64,000 nucleotides of DNA from Aureimonas fodinaquatilis (GTDB lineage: Bacteria > Pseudomonadota > Alphaproteobacteria > Rhizobiales > Rhizobiaceae): the NCBI RefSeq assembly GCF_008369445.1, contig NZ_VTWH01000003.1:248001-312000 (forward strand), in the 5' to 3' direction. The notes beneath the pieces are model-generated. The model was not told the DNA's origin. It did not search any database and saw only the letters and a list, made by a program, of their open reading frames with translations. Position numbers and translations under genes: made by a program. Of the stretch, positions 8,043 to 15,593 are shown in pieces (the first letter of the stretch is position 1; each line of letters begins with the position of its first letter).

Positions 8043-9271
8043 AACAAGGACAATTGTTGAGGCTGGGGCGCAAAGCGCGCTCGCAGTTTGAGACTGTCGG
8101 TCAGCCCCCGTGGCGACCAACCGGGCAACGAAATGAAGCTGCGCGTTTTCTTCATCGAAACACCCAGCCGTGCCAGATCTTCATATCGCAGGGATCGGTT
8201 GCGACGTGCCGCCAGAATACGGTCGACAGTGCGAGTGCCAAAGCCGGGAACGCGCAGCAGCATATCGCGGCTGGCGCGGTTGACGTCCAACGGAAACAGG
8301 CCGCGATTTTGCAAAGCCCAAGCCAGTTTAGGGTCAAGGTCCAGATCGAGATGTCCGGCATTGGTGCCAGTTGCAATCTCGTCAGTACTGAAACCGTAAA
8401 ACCGCAAAAGCCAGTCCGCCTGATAGAGGCGGTGTTCACGCACAAGCGGGGGTTGTATCAGCGGCAGCGCACTGGAAGCATCGGGAATGGGCGAAAAGGC
8501 GGAATAGTATACCCGCCGCAGCTTGTAGCCATTGTACAATCGGACAGAGCTTTTCAGGATCGTCAGATCATCGGTGCCATCGGCACCGATGATCATCTGG
8601 GTGCTTTGGCCGGCGGGGGCAAAACGGCGGGCAGCGCGTCCCGTGTGCGTCTTTTCCTTGGCTGCCTCGCCCTCCAGTCGCACTTGCGCCATGGCAGTGC
8701 GAATGGTTTCCGGCCGTTTCTCCGGCGCAAATTTGCGCACGCTTTCATCCTGCGGCAATTCCACGTTGATGGACAGGCGGTCGGCATAGAGTCCCGCTTC
8801 GCGGATCAGGTCCGGGCTGGCATCGGGAATGGTCTTGAGGTGAATATAGCCCTTGAAGCCGTGTTCTTCACGCAGGGTGCGGGCAATGCGCACCATATCC
8901 GCCATGGTCTGGTCGGGAGAGCGGATAATGCCGGACGACAGAAACAAGCCTTCAATGTAGTTGCGCCGGTAAAATTCCAGCGTCAGAGTAACCACTTCCT
9001 CGACAGAAAAGCGTGCGCGCTCCACATTGGAAGACACGCGGTTGATGCAATATGCGCAGTCAAAGATGCAGAAATTTGTCATCAGAATCTTCAGGAGGCT
9101 GATACAGCGCCCATCAGGAGTATAGGCATGACAAATGCCGCTTCCACCTGATGACCCTATACCACCCTTTGTCGAATCCCGCTTTTCGCCGCCGGATGAT
9201 GCACACGAAGCATCATATTTCGCAGCATCCGAAAGAATGGCGAGCTTGTCTTGGAGGGTCATCTTTGTCAT
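8039..9271 (-). CDS. Radical SAM protein of the UdgX/DUF4130 DNA-repair group
   Basis: A 410-residue member of the putative DNA modification/repair radical SAM family (TIGR03916 type). The 4Fe-4S cluster motif CIFDCAYC gives cysteines C68, C72 and C75. The conserved N-terminus KLAILSDAAKYDASCASSGG and C-terminal helix-hairpin-helix elements (MLLRVPGFGTRTVDRIL) point to DNA contact. Its exact reaction is not established. It is the first gene of the repair operon and ends in a GTGA overlap with the UdgX fusion. The promoter is so close that the transcript start falls almost on the ATG; the Met codon at 9262 is an alternative start. Confidence 0.92.
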   Translation of the reverse strand: MTKMTLQDKLAILSDAAKYDASCASSGGEKRDSTKGGIGSSGGSGICHAYTPDGRCISLLKILMTNFCIFDCAYCINRVSSNVERARFSVEEVVTLTLEFYRRNYIEGLFLSSGIIRSPDQTMADMVRIARTLREEHGFKGYIHLKTIPDASPDLIREAGLYADRLSINVELPQDESVRKFAPEKRPETIRTAMAQVRLEGEAAKEKTHTGRAARRFAPAGQSTQMIIGADGTDDLTILKSSVRLYNGYKLRRVYYSAFSPIPDASSALPLIQPPLVREHRLYQADWLLRFYGFSTDEIATGTNAGHLDLDLDPKLAWALQNRGLFPLDVNRASRDMLLRVPGFGTRTVDRILAARRNRSLRYEDLARLGVSMKKTRSFISLPGWSPRGLTDSLKLRARFAPQPQQLSLL

Positions 9272-9278
9272 GACAGAA

Positions 9279-9307
9279 ACTATAAGTGTTCACGAAATGT
9301 TCGTCAA
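9279..9307 (-). promoter_or_regulatory. SOS-controlled promoter of the repair operon (LexA box in spacer)
   Basis: On the minus strand a -35 TTGACG (9307-9302) and a -10 TATAGT (9284-9279) are separated by exactly 17 bases. On the plus strand 9288-9302 reads GTTCACGAAATGTTC, a perfect GTTC-N7-GTTC direct repeat, the LexA box known for alphaproteobacteria. The box overlaps the -35 and fills the spacer, an ideal position for repression. The expected transcript start is about 9272, next to the ATG at 9271. Confidence 0.85.
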
Positions 9308-9332
9308 TTCGCACGCAATCAGAGGGTATGAT

Positions 9333-9725
9333 ATGGACATGGTAATTGGCGGCTGCCTGTGTGGTGACATCAGGTTCAAACTTGAGGGAAAGCCTTATCG
9401 CGTCGGCATTTGCCATTGCATGGATTGCCGAAAGCATCATGGCGCACCTTTCGCGGCTGCGGCAATTTTTCCCATTGAGGCAGTGTCGGTAGAGGGTGAA
9501 ACGCGAAACGTTGCAGGGCGGCATTTTTGCCCGCAATGCGGCTCTTCCTTGTTTGGTGTCACGGGTGATGAGGTGGAAATCAGCCTTGGTTCGCTGGATG
9601 CGCCAGACCAGTTTGTGCCAACCTATGAATTATGGACAGTGCGCCGTGAGAGCTGGCTGAAGCCATTTGCTGGCATGAAGCAATATGAACGCGACCGGGA
9701 CACATCTTCCCGCTCGGAAGTGTAA
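9333..9725 (+). CDS. GFA-family (glutathione-dependent formaldehyde-activating-like) zinc protein
   Basis: A 130-residue single-domain GFA/CENP-V family protein. The zinc cysteines are in CLCGD near the start, CHCMDCRKHHGAPF in the middle, and FCPQCGSSLF later. The family binds zinc through these Cys pairs; only a few members have a proven link to glutathione and formaldehyde, so the reaction is left open. The ATG at 9333 has an AGAGGG ribosome site six bases upstream; longer starts would run back through the promoter region and the divergent radical SAM gene. It faces the SOS promoter across about 60 bases, so LexA could also affect it. Confidence 0.88.
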   Translation: MDMVIGGCLCGDIRFKLEGKPYRVGICHCMDCRKHHGAPFAAAAIFPIEAVSVEGETRNVAGRHFCPQCGSSLFGVTGDEVEISLGSLDAPDQFVPTYELWTVRRESWLKPFAGMKQYERDRDTSSRSEV

Positions 9726-9765
9726 TTCGGCAGCCCACTATCCATTTCAAAGAGGACAATGAGCA

Positions 9766-10089
9766 ATGGCGCCATCACAGTTGGAAACTGCGCGCAAGCT
9801 GGCGGAAGAGGAGAGACCGCGCCGGGTTCGCGAGGGCAAGGACGCCATTTTGCCAGACCAGAACAGTATTGCTGTTCTGAAAACGCTGCGCCAGCAGATT
9901 GAGGCTATTGAAAAATGGTTGGGTGCGGCATGCACGGAAAGCGTGCCAATCCGGGCCTGTGCACTGATGGAAGCCGCCAACGCCGCGCAGTCGCTGCGCT
10001 TTGAGAGTGAAGAGCTGGTGCGCCGTATTGAGGTGTTTCGCAATGAAACAGACCCTTGGAGATTACCAGTCTCGCAAGTCCAGCACTAG
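9766..10089 (+). CDS. Hypothetical protein, helical, 107 residues
   Basis: I do not recognise this family. The product is charged and predicted helical throughout, with a Lys/Arg/Glu-rich N-terminal third (KLAEEERPRRVREGKDAI), a middle helix LKTLRQQIEAIEKWLG and a C-terminal helix AAQSLRFESEELVRRIEVF. No signal peptide or membrane segment is visible. An AGAGGA-type ribosome site lies about 9-14 bases upstream of the ATG. It sits 40 bases after the GFA gene on the same strand and faces another unknown gene. The reading frame is clean, but without homologues its reality is only likely. Confidence 0.5.
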   Translation: MAPSQLETARKLAEEERPRRVREGKDAILPDQNSIAVLKTLRQQIEAIEKWLGAACTESVPIRACALMEAANAAQSLRFESEELVRRIEVFRNETDPWRLPVSQVQH

Positions 10090-10148
10090 CGAGCAAGCAT
10101 CTGGATGTCCCAGGCTTCGCTGATTGGCATCAGGAAAATGACCATGCG

Positions 10149-10415
10149 TTAAGTCCGTTTTGGGCCAGACTTTGAAATACGAGCCATCTCTTCCGCAACA
10201 TTCATCCTGGGATATGTTTTTTGAATTTCATGTGCCCATGAGAATACGAGATTTGCGGCTTGATGTTCGGGATCGATTCCGTAGTCGATTTGGGCGATCT
10301 GCTTCGGGGTCATGTTCAGAACGTAGTAGAGAAAGCGGAACTGCTCGGCCCAGGCGTCAAAATCGCCATTGGTAAAAAGGTCCGGACGCGGAAATATCCC
10401 ATCAGTCTCATGCAT
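10149..10415 (-). CDS. Hypothetical protein, 88 residues
   Basis: Unrecognised small soluble protein. The start at 10415 is chosen because an AGGGAGG ribosome site lies about eight bases upstream; the ATG at 10421 would be too close to it, and longer versions have an unlikely Arg-rich leader. The sequence has aromatic-rich stretches (FDAWAEQFRFLYYVLNM) and a helix-turn-like TPKQIAQIDYGIDPEHQ segment, ending in a basic tail (SKSGPKRT). It lies alone between the unknown 9766 gene and the terminator at 10544-10572. No function is proposed. Confidence 0.6.
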   Translation of the reverse strand: MHETDGIFPRPDLFTNGDFDAWAEQFRFLYYVLNMTPKQIAQIDYGIDPEHQAANLVFSWAHEIQKTYPRMNVAEEMARISKSGPKRT

Positions 10416-10543
10416 GGTCATGACCTCCCTGCGCGGTCTTGCAGTTGTTTGTCCCATCAATCGGCCGGATGCAAATCTGCAAAAACGCGGCGCTCTGCCA
10501 TGCATCAGTACCACATATACATCAACAAAGCCTCGCACAGAAA

Positions 10544-10572
10544 AGCCCCCGGTTCGACTGCAACCGGGGGCT
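10544..10572 (-). terminator. Rho-independent terminator of the lysine-dehydrogenase-like gene
   Basis: A perfect 11-bp stem (AGCCCCCGGTT at 10544-10554 with AACCGGGGGCT at 10562-10572) around a 7-base loop. Read on the minus strand it is followed directly by TTTTC. It lies 30 bases past the stop of the leftward gene ending at 10603. Confidence 0.9.
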
Positions 10573-10602
10573 GATAGCTGGGCACTGGCGCATACGCCGC
10601 TG

Positions 10603-11706
10603 TCAGCCGGCTTGCTTCAGGCGCACGGCATCCGGGTTGTAGGCGTAGCCGAAGCGATTGTTCAGGAAGTCCGTCAATGCCACTTCTTCCTGACGCACAA
10701 AGCCCTTTTGCGGCAATTTGCCTTCCGCCAGCATATCCAGCACCGTGGTAATGCCTGCCGCCGTGGTGATCTGGATTGCGCTCATGCGCTTGCCCGCAAC
10801 AACGCCTGCATAGACTTTGTTCGCATAGGTTTCCTGCATGTAACGGCCATCTTTCCAGCCGCACACAGTTACGAATACGACAACCACATCCTGCATGGTT
10901 GCAGGCAAAGCGTTCTCGAACAGGTCTTTCAGCACATCTCGGCGGTTTTTCAGGTTCAGATCGTTCAACAGCGCCTTGATAATAGCCTGATGGCCCGGAT
11001 AGCGAATTGTCCGGTAGTTCATGGTGCGAACCCGGCCCTCAAGCGACTTGGCCAGAGTGCCCAGACCACCCGATGTGTTGAACGCTTCGTAAGTCACGCC
11101 ATCCAGCGAAAACTCCTCACGCTCCTCCATCGCCGGCACCGTGACCAGCTTGCCCTCAACCACGGCCTCACATGGCTCAATATACTCGTTGATCAGGCCA
11201 TCCGTGCTCCAGGTCAAATTGTAGTTCAACGCATTGGATGGATATTGCGGCAGTGCGCCAACCCGCATTCTGACGCTGTCCAGCGTGTCGAACCGCTTGG
11301 CAAGATCATTGGCCACAATGGAAATGAAGCCCGGCGCAAGACCGCACTGAGGAATGAACGCCGTTTGCGCACCTTCTGCCAGTTGCTCGACCATTTTGGT
11401 GGTTGCGACATCTTCTGTCAGGTCGAGATAGTGCACACCGGACTCGAGTGCGGCTTTGGCCACATTGCCTGTCAGATGAAATGGTGCGGCCGAAAGAACC
11501 GCAAACTTTCCGCGCAGGGTGGCAACCAAGGCTGCGTGGTCCGCGATGTCCACAGTTGCAACGGAAATCGCCGGATGCTGATCGACTTTTGCCAACTGGG
11601 CCGGATCACGATCGGTAACCACAACCTTATAGTCGCCCGTGTCGGCCAGCATAAGGGCAATTGCGCCACCGATTTTACCGGCGCCGATTACAACAATGTC
11701 TTTCAT
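10603..11706 (-). CDS. Saccharopine dehydrogenase-family protein, probable L-lysine 6-dehydrogenase
   Basis: A 367-residue oxidoreductase starting with a Rossmann motif (DIVVIGAGKIGGAIALML, residues 2-19). The rest follows the saccharopine dehydrogenase/lysine 6-dehydrogenase family, including LTEDVATTKMVEQLA and FIPQCGLAPGFISIVAND. Lysine 6-dehydrogenases oxidise the epsilon amino group of lysine with NAD(P). The start at 11706 has an AGGAAA ribosome site. The divergent Lrp/AsnC regulator 114 bases away supports an amino-acid substrate, but a related diaminoacid is equally possible. A strong terminator follows, so it is monocistronic. Confidence 0.8.
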   Translation of the reverse strand: MKDIVVIGAGKIGGAIALMLADTGDYKVVVTDRDPAQLAKVDQHPAISVATVDIADHAALVATLRGKFAVLSAAPFHLTGNVAKAALESGVHYLDLTEDVATTKMVEQLAEGAQTAFIPQCGLAPGFISIVANDLAKRFDTLDSVRMRVGALPQYPSNALNYNLTWSTDGLINEYIEPCEAVVEGKLVTVPAMEEREEFSLDGVTYEAFNTSGGLGTLAKSLEGRVRTMNYRTIRYPGHQAIIKALLNDLNLKNRRDVLKDLFENALPATMQDVVVVFVTVCGWKDGRYMQETYANKVYAGVVAGKRMSAIQITTAAGITTVLDMLAEGKLPQKGFVRQEEVALTDFLNNRFGYAYNPDAVRLKQAG

Positions 11707-11773
11707 CTTGATTTCCTGCCATAAGGGGTCGTAGGCAGACAATTCTACGTTCGTGCTGGTCAGATTGTAGCGG

Positions 11774-11789
11774 CATAATTAACATTATG
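11774..11789. promoter_or_regulatory. Candidate Lrp/AsnC operator between divergent genes
   Basis: A perfect inverted repeat CATAAT-TAAC-ATTATG lies in the 114-base space between the lysine-dehydrogenase-like gene and the lrp-type regulator. The position and AT-rich symmetry suit an AsnC/Lrp binding site. Binding is inferred. Confidence 0.5.
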
Positions 11790-11820
11790 ATGAATTTGTT
11801 TGTACGAAAGGACAAGATAA

Positions 11821-12270
11821 TTGGGCAACTCGCAAAGCATGGCACTTTCCGAAAAAGACCGCGAACTCCTGGCGCTGCTTTCCGAAAATGCGCGAATACC
11901 GGTGGCGGTTCTGGCCAAAAAGCTCGGTCTTTCGCGAACCACCGTTCAGGCGCGGCTGGAGCGGCTGGAGCGTGAAAAAATTATTGCCGGCTACACGGTG
12001 CGGCTGTCGGCTGAATATGTGTCGAGCCTCGTCCGCGCCCATATTCTGATCACCATCGCCCCTAAAGCTCTGGCGCAGGTGACAGCCTCCCTGGACAAGA
12101 TCAAGGCTGTTGTTGAACTGCATTCTGTCAGCGGCAACTTTGATCTGATTGCAATCATAGTTGCGCCGTCGATTGCGCAACTGGATCAGTTGATCGACGA
12201 AATCGGGATGATCGAAGGCGTTGAGCGAACCTTGTCCTCAATCATCCTTTCCACCCGCATTGCAAGGTGA
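11821..12270 (+). CDS. Lrp/AsnC family transcriptional regulator
   Basis: A 149-residue regulator with an N-terminal winged helix-turn-helix (LSENARIPVAVLAKKLGLSRTTVQARLERLE, about residues 20-50) and a C-terminal RAM ligand-binding domain (residues 65-145, VELHSVSGNFDLIAIIVAP). Such proteins form octamers and sense amino acids. I keep the TTG at 11821 as start because an AAGGA ribosome site lies eight bases before it; the ATG at 11839 lacks one. It is divergent from the lysine-dehydrogenase-like gene and probably controls it in response to the substrate. Confidence 0.88.
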   Translation: MGNSQSMALSEKDRELLALLSENARIPVAVLAKKLGLSRTTVQARLERLEREKIIAGYTVRLSAEYVSSLVRAHILITIAPKALAQVTASLDKIKAVVELHSVSGNFDLIAIIVAPSIAQLDQLIDEIGMIEGVERTLSSIILSTRIAR

Positions 12271-12282
12271 TGTGGCGATTGG

Positions 12283-12516
12283 TCAGGCGCGGTCTACCAG
12301 CTTCGTTGCGCCTTCCTCTTCCGCGCAGTGGGCGCAGCAGTAAATCACCTCGTCCTGTTCAACGCCGTGGCCGATGATGCGGCAGTTGCAGCAAGGGCAG
12401 GTCGGTGCAAGTTTTTGTATGGCGCATTCGAAGCTGTCGAAAGTATAAGTTTTTTCCGCCATTTTGACTTCAAAGGATTTGTCGTAAATATTTCCACACT
12501 GGTCGCAGCGGGCCAT
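12283..12516 (-). CDS. Cysteine-rich metal-binding protein, prokaryotic-metallothionein-like
   Basis: A 77-residue protein with ten cysteines. The N-terminal part has a CDQC pair and a TYTFDSFECAIQ segment resembling TRASH/YHS-type metal-sensing folds. The C-terminal part (CPCCNCRIIGHGV...YCCAHCA) resembles bacterial metallothioneins such as SmtA. The start at 12516 is fixed by an AGGAGA ribosome site. A role in binding zinc or a similar soft metal is inferred from the cysteines. It lies 31 bases after the MgtC-like gene on the same strand, so the two may be transcribed together. Confidence 0.75.
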   Translation of the reverse strand: MARCDQCGNIYDKSFEVKMAEKTYTFDSFECAIQKLAPTCPCCNCRIIGHGVEQDEVIYCCAHCAEEEGATKLVDRA

Positions 12517-12547
12517 GGATTTTCTCCTGTAACGCTCGTTTAGCTTG

Positions 12548-13126
12548 TCAAATCCCGGTTGTTGAATTTTGTTCCGAGCGGTCTGGTGTCTGGCCTTTCT
12601 TGCGATATCCATCCTTGTCGGTCACCGCCCGATTGGGCGCATTTGATCGACCCTCGACCTCCGGGACATCAGCGCTGTCATCTCCGCGCTTGAAATCGGG
12701 CAGATATTTTTCCAGCACCCGAATGCCGGTTATCAGCACAAGGCCCAGAGCCAATGCCGTGAAAAACAGAACGAACTGGCCTGCACCGGAGGTAATGCCA
12801 AGCGCTGCGGCCAGCCAGAGATTGGCGGCCGAGGTCAGGTTGTGCACATCGCCCCGCGCGAAAAATATCGCACCCGCGGCAATAAAGCCGATGGCCTGTG
12901 CCAGACCCTGCACGACCCGCAATGGGTCTATACTGTTATTGGGGTTTTGCGCCGAAAGTGTTTCATACAGCATCAAAGCGGAAACCGTGATGGCGGCGGA
13001 ACTGAGCGCTACTATACCATGGGTTCGAATGCCCGCGGAAATGCCGCGTAATTCACGGTCCAGACCCAGCAACAGCCCGCCTGCGACGGCCAGTGACAAG
13101 CGCATAATGACATCGGTTTCCAGCAT
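12548..13126 (-). CDS. MgtC/SapB family membrane protein
   Basis: A 192-residue inner-membrane protein. The N-terminal hydrophobic half carries the MgtC signature: LAVAGGLLLGLDRELRGISAGIRTHGIVAL, then GLAQAIGFIAAGAIFF, and LWLAAALGITSGAGQF. The C-terminal 40 residues are polar (KRGDDSADVPEVEGR...) and likely cytosolic. MgtC proteins are linked to growth at low magnesium and to ATP synthase control in pathogens; the role here is unknown. The ATG at 13126 has a GGGGAG ribosome site. Neighbours are a Cys-rich metal-binding protein downstream and an SLC13 carrier upstream. Confidence 0.85.
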   Translation of the reverse strand: MLETDVIMRLSLAVAGGLLLGLDRELRGISAGIRTHGIVALSSAAITVSALMLYETLSAQNPNNSIDPLRVVQGLAQAIGFIAAGAIFFARGDVHNLTSAANLWLAAALGITSGAGQFVLFFTALALGLVLITGIRVLEKYLPDFKRGDDSADVPEVEGRSNAPNRAVTDKDGYRKKGQTPDRSEQNSTTGI

Positions 13127-13160
13127 GCGAGCGCTCCCCTTTTTGCACAAAACGGCAGCG

Positions 13161-13178
13161 CCGGACCTTAGGTTCCGG
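13161..13178 (-). repeat. Near-perfect palindrome, possible weak terminator
   Basis: CCGGACCTTAGGTTCCGG at 13161-13178 is almost self-complementary (one mismatch and one G-T pair). It lies just past the stop of the leftward SLC13-type gene. On the minus strand a short T run (GTTTTG) follows only about eight bases later, so terminator function is uncertain. Confidence 0.4.
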
Positions 13179-13188
13179 GGTCAGAAGG

Positions 13189-14586
13189 CTAAATCCAGCC
13201 GAGGAACTTCCACCAGAAGTAATCCAGTGGCAGCAGCACCAGTATGGTGACAGCGGCCAGAGGCATAATCACACGCACAAGGTTGCCCAGCCGCTCTCCG
13301 GCCAGTTGCATGGCCACAATCAGCGGTGCGACTTGATACGGAAAAATGATGGTCGAAAAGCCGACAACCTGAGTCATCAGCACCGCTTGCAGATCGAAGC
13401 CGGTCTGGGCTGCAAGATCGGGCGCCATCGGCGTCAGCACCGCCGGCACGCCCGGCATTGTGGCAAACACCCCGATAATCGTGGTCATCAGTGACAGCGA
13501 CAGGAAATTCAGCATGTCTGCGCCGTGGCTCAATTGCAGAATGCGCGTCATGGCAGAGCCAAGCAGACTGCCAAGGCCGGTTGCGTTGACCAATGTGCCA
13601 ACGGCCAGTGCGCCAACCACAAACAGCAGCATGCCAAAATCAACCGAGGTTTTGAAGTTGGCCGGCGAGACAATGCCAATTCCCGGCAGCAGCAAAATGC
13701 AGGCTGTGGCCAGCCCTATCCACGCCGCATTGATGCCATGCACGCTGTCTGTCATCCAGAATGCCAACGTGATCAGCAAAATGATGGCCACGCGAAACTG
13801 CGCAGCGCTGGTTGTGCCCGTGTCTGCGCCGGATGCAGCGGTTTTGGCCACCGGGTCAATGGTTGCAGGAAATAGCCGCACCACCAGCATGACGGTGATG
13901 ATGGCCTTGAGAATGCCCAGAACCGGATAATGCAGCGCGAGATAGTCCATATAGCCGAAATGCACGCCGTGTATGGTTTCTGACGCGCCGACAAGCACCA
14001 TGTTGGGAATGTTGGAGGGCAGAATTGCAAAGCTTGGCATGTTGCAGGCAATCGTCAGAACAACCGCTATGCCCGCACGCCCGTTCGACCCTAGGGCAAA
14101 GCCGATGCGGTCGGCCAGCGCCATGCCGATGGGCACGAGCACCACGGCCCGCCCGATGGAAGATGGCATGAGAAAGCCAAGCAACATGGCAGCCAGCATC
14201 AGTCCGCCAATCAGCCGCGTGTAGCTGCTGGTCAGCATAGGGTCCAGAACAGCGGCCAGCCGGTTGCCCAGGCCCGAATTGCCAATGGCCGAGCCGATAA
14301 CAAAGCCGGAAACAATCAACCAGATGGCGGCAGAGGTGAAGCCGGAGAACACCAGATCCGGCGCGGCCAGACCAAAAATCAGGGTGATGGTGAAGAAGAT
14401 GAGGCTGGCCAGATAGCTTGGCACGACGCTGGTGGCCCACAGTGCCAGAGTTACCAGAATGATGCCCAGAACATGGGTCTGGTTGGGTGTCATGGATGCC
14501 GGCTGAGTGGCAATCAGCAACAGCGCAAGGCACATGACCATCGCGACAATGAGCTGCTTTGCAGGCAGTCGGGAAATCATTGTCAT
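13189..14586 (-). CDS. SLC13/DASS-type anion permease
   Basis: A 465-residue polytopic membrane protein with about 11-12 hydrophobic segments and the duplicated layout of the divalent anion:sodium symporter family. Visible family features are the SGFVIGSAIGNSGLGNRLA region and the two re-entrant substrate-loop areas MPSSIGRAVVLVPIG and MPGVPAVLTPMAPDL. Likely substrates are dicarboxylates, sulfate or related anions. The ATG at 14586 has GAGGGT six bases upstream. It diverges from the AraC regulator at 14674 with an 87-base control region, so AraC control is probable. Confidence 0.85.
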   Translation of the reverse strand: MTMISRLPAKQLIVAMVMCLALLLIATQPASMTPNQTHVLGIILVTLALWATSVVPSYLASLIFFTITLIFGLAAPDLVFSGFTSAAIWLIVSGFVIGSAIGNSGLGNRLAAVLDPMLTSSYTRLIGGLMLAAMLLGFLMPSSIGRAVVLVPIGMALADRIGFALGSNGRAGIAVVLTIACNMPSFAILPSNIPNMVLVGASETIHGVHFGYMDYLALHYPVLGILKAIITVMLVVRLFPATIDPVAKTAASGADTGTTSAAQFRVAIILLITLAFWMTDSVHGINAAWIGLATACILLLPGIGIVSPANFKTSVDFGMLLFVVGALAVGTLVNATGLGSLLGSAMTRILQLSHGADMLNFLSLSLMTTIIGVFATMPGVPAVLTPMAPDLAAQTGFDLQAVLMTQVVGFSTIIFPYQVAPLIVAMQLAGERLGNLVRVIMPLAAVTILVLLPLDYFWWKFLGWI

Positions 14587-14673
14587 TGGCGAACCCTCAA
14601 GAACACGCAATCAGGCAACAACACGTCGGGTGGCAAGCTAGCCGAAGTGCGCACATTGTGTTAGACCGACTTC

Positions 14674-15483
14674 ATGCCAACAGATGTCGCTGACACGACA
14701 ATTTTTGAGCCGAGTGGCACCGCGTTCATCCGCGATCCGCTGCGGCCGATCCTGACCTATCGCCGCATTTTACCTGCCGGCCGTTCGGTCCGCCCGCACA
14801 GCCACGCGCGCAGCCAGCTTCTTTGGTCCATGCGCGGCGTGTTGCGGCTGATCAGTGGTGCATCCGTCTGGGTGGTGCCCCCCAGTCATGCGGTATGGGT
14901 GCCCGGCGGCCTAGCCCATCAGGTGGCGACAGAAACCGAGGTGGAATTTCTCAATCTCTATGTCGATCCATCCCGCCCTCTGCGTGCGGGGTCAAGCGCG
15001 GAGGCATGCACGGTTCTCATGCTGACGCCACTGGCGCGCGAACTGATACGCAGGCTGGCAGAGAGCGATACGAGGCAGCCATTTGACGGCCGGCTGATGC
15101 GGTTGGTGGATGTGATCGCCGACGAAATTGAAGATCTGGCAGATGCCCGGCTGAGTCTGCCGGGTGGGCGGGATGCACGGCTGATCCGCGTAACCCGGCT
15201 TCTGGTGGAATTTCCGAACAGCCATCGCTCGCTGACAGAATTTGCTGCGCTGGCCGGAGCCAGCCCACGCACGCTGGAGCGGCTTTTTCGCAGTGAAACC
15301 GGCCTGACATTTCGCCAGTGGCGCAGCCGGGCCCGGCTGCTTGCCTCTGTCGATGCCCTGAACCGCGGCCAGAGCAGCGCGGCAATTGCGTGGTCTTTGG
15401 GCTACCGCAGCCCCAGTGCATTCATCGCCGCCTTTCGCGAACATTTTGGCACGACGCCGCAGCGATTTTTATTGGGTGACTAG
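14674..15483 (+). CDS. AraC family transcriptional regulator with cupin sensor domain
   Basis: A 269-residue regulator. The N-terminal 100 residues form a cupin-like sensor (RSVRPHSHARSQLLW, VVPPSHAVWVPGGLAHQV). The C-terminal 100 residues carry two helix-turn-helix motifs of the AraC type (TEFAALAGASPRTLERLFRSETG and AIAWSLGYRSPSAFIAAFREHFG). The layout resembles the AraC subgroup often found beside exporters or carriers. It diverges from the SLC13 permease gene and is followed 110 bases later by the amidohydrolase gene. The inducer cannot be predicted. Confidence 0.9.
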   Translation: MPTDVADTTIFEPSGTAFIRDPLRPILTYRRILPAGRSVRPHSHARSQLLWSMRGVLRLISGASVWVVPPSHAVWVPGGLAHQVATETEVEFLNLYVDPSRPLRAGSSAEACTVLMLTPLARELIRRLAESDTRQPFDGRLMRLVDVIADEIEDLADARLSLPGGRDARLIRVTRLLVEFPNSHRSLTEFAALAGASPRTLERLFRSETGLTFRQWRSRARLLASVDALNRGQSSAAIAWSLGYRSPSAFIAAFREHFGTTPQRFLLGD

Positions 15484-15593
15484 ACCATTCGGGCGGTTTT
15501 GCGCAGACTTGCAACAGAATTCGCGTAAGTTGGTCCCGATGTTGGTTGCAATCGGATAGCGGGTGTTTCCGAGGTTCCTTGAAAGGTGCACGC

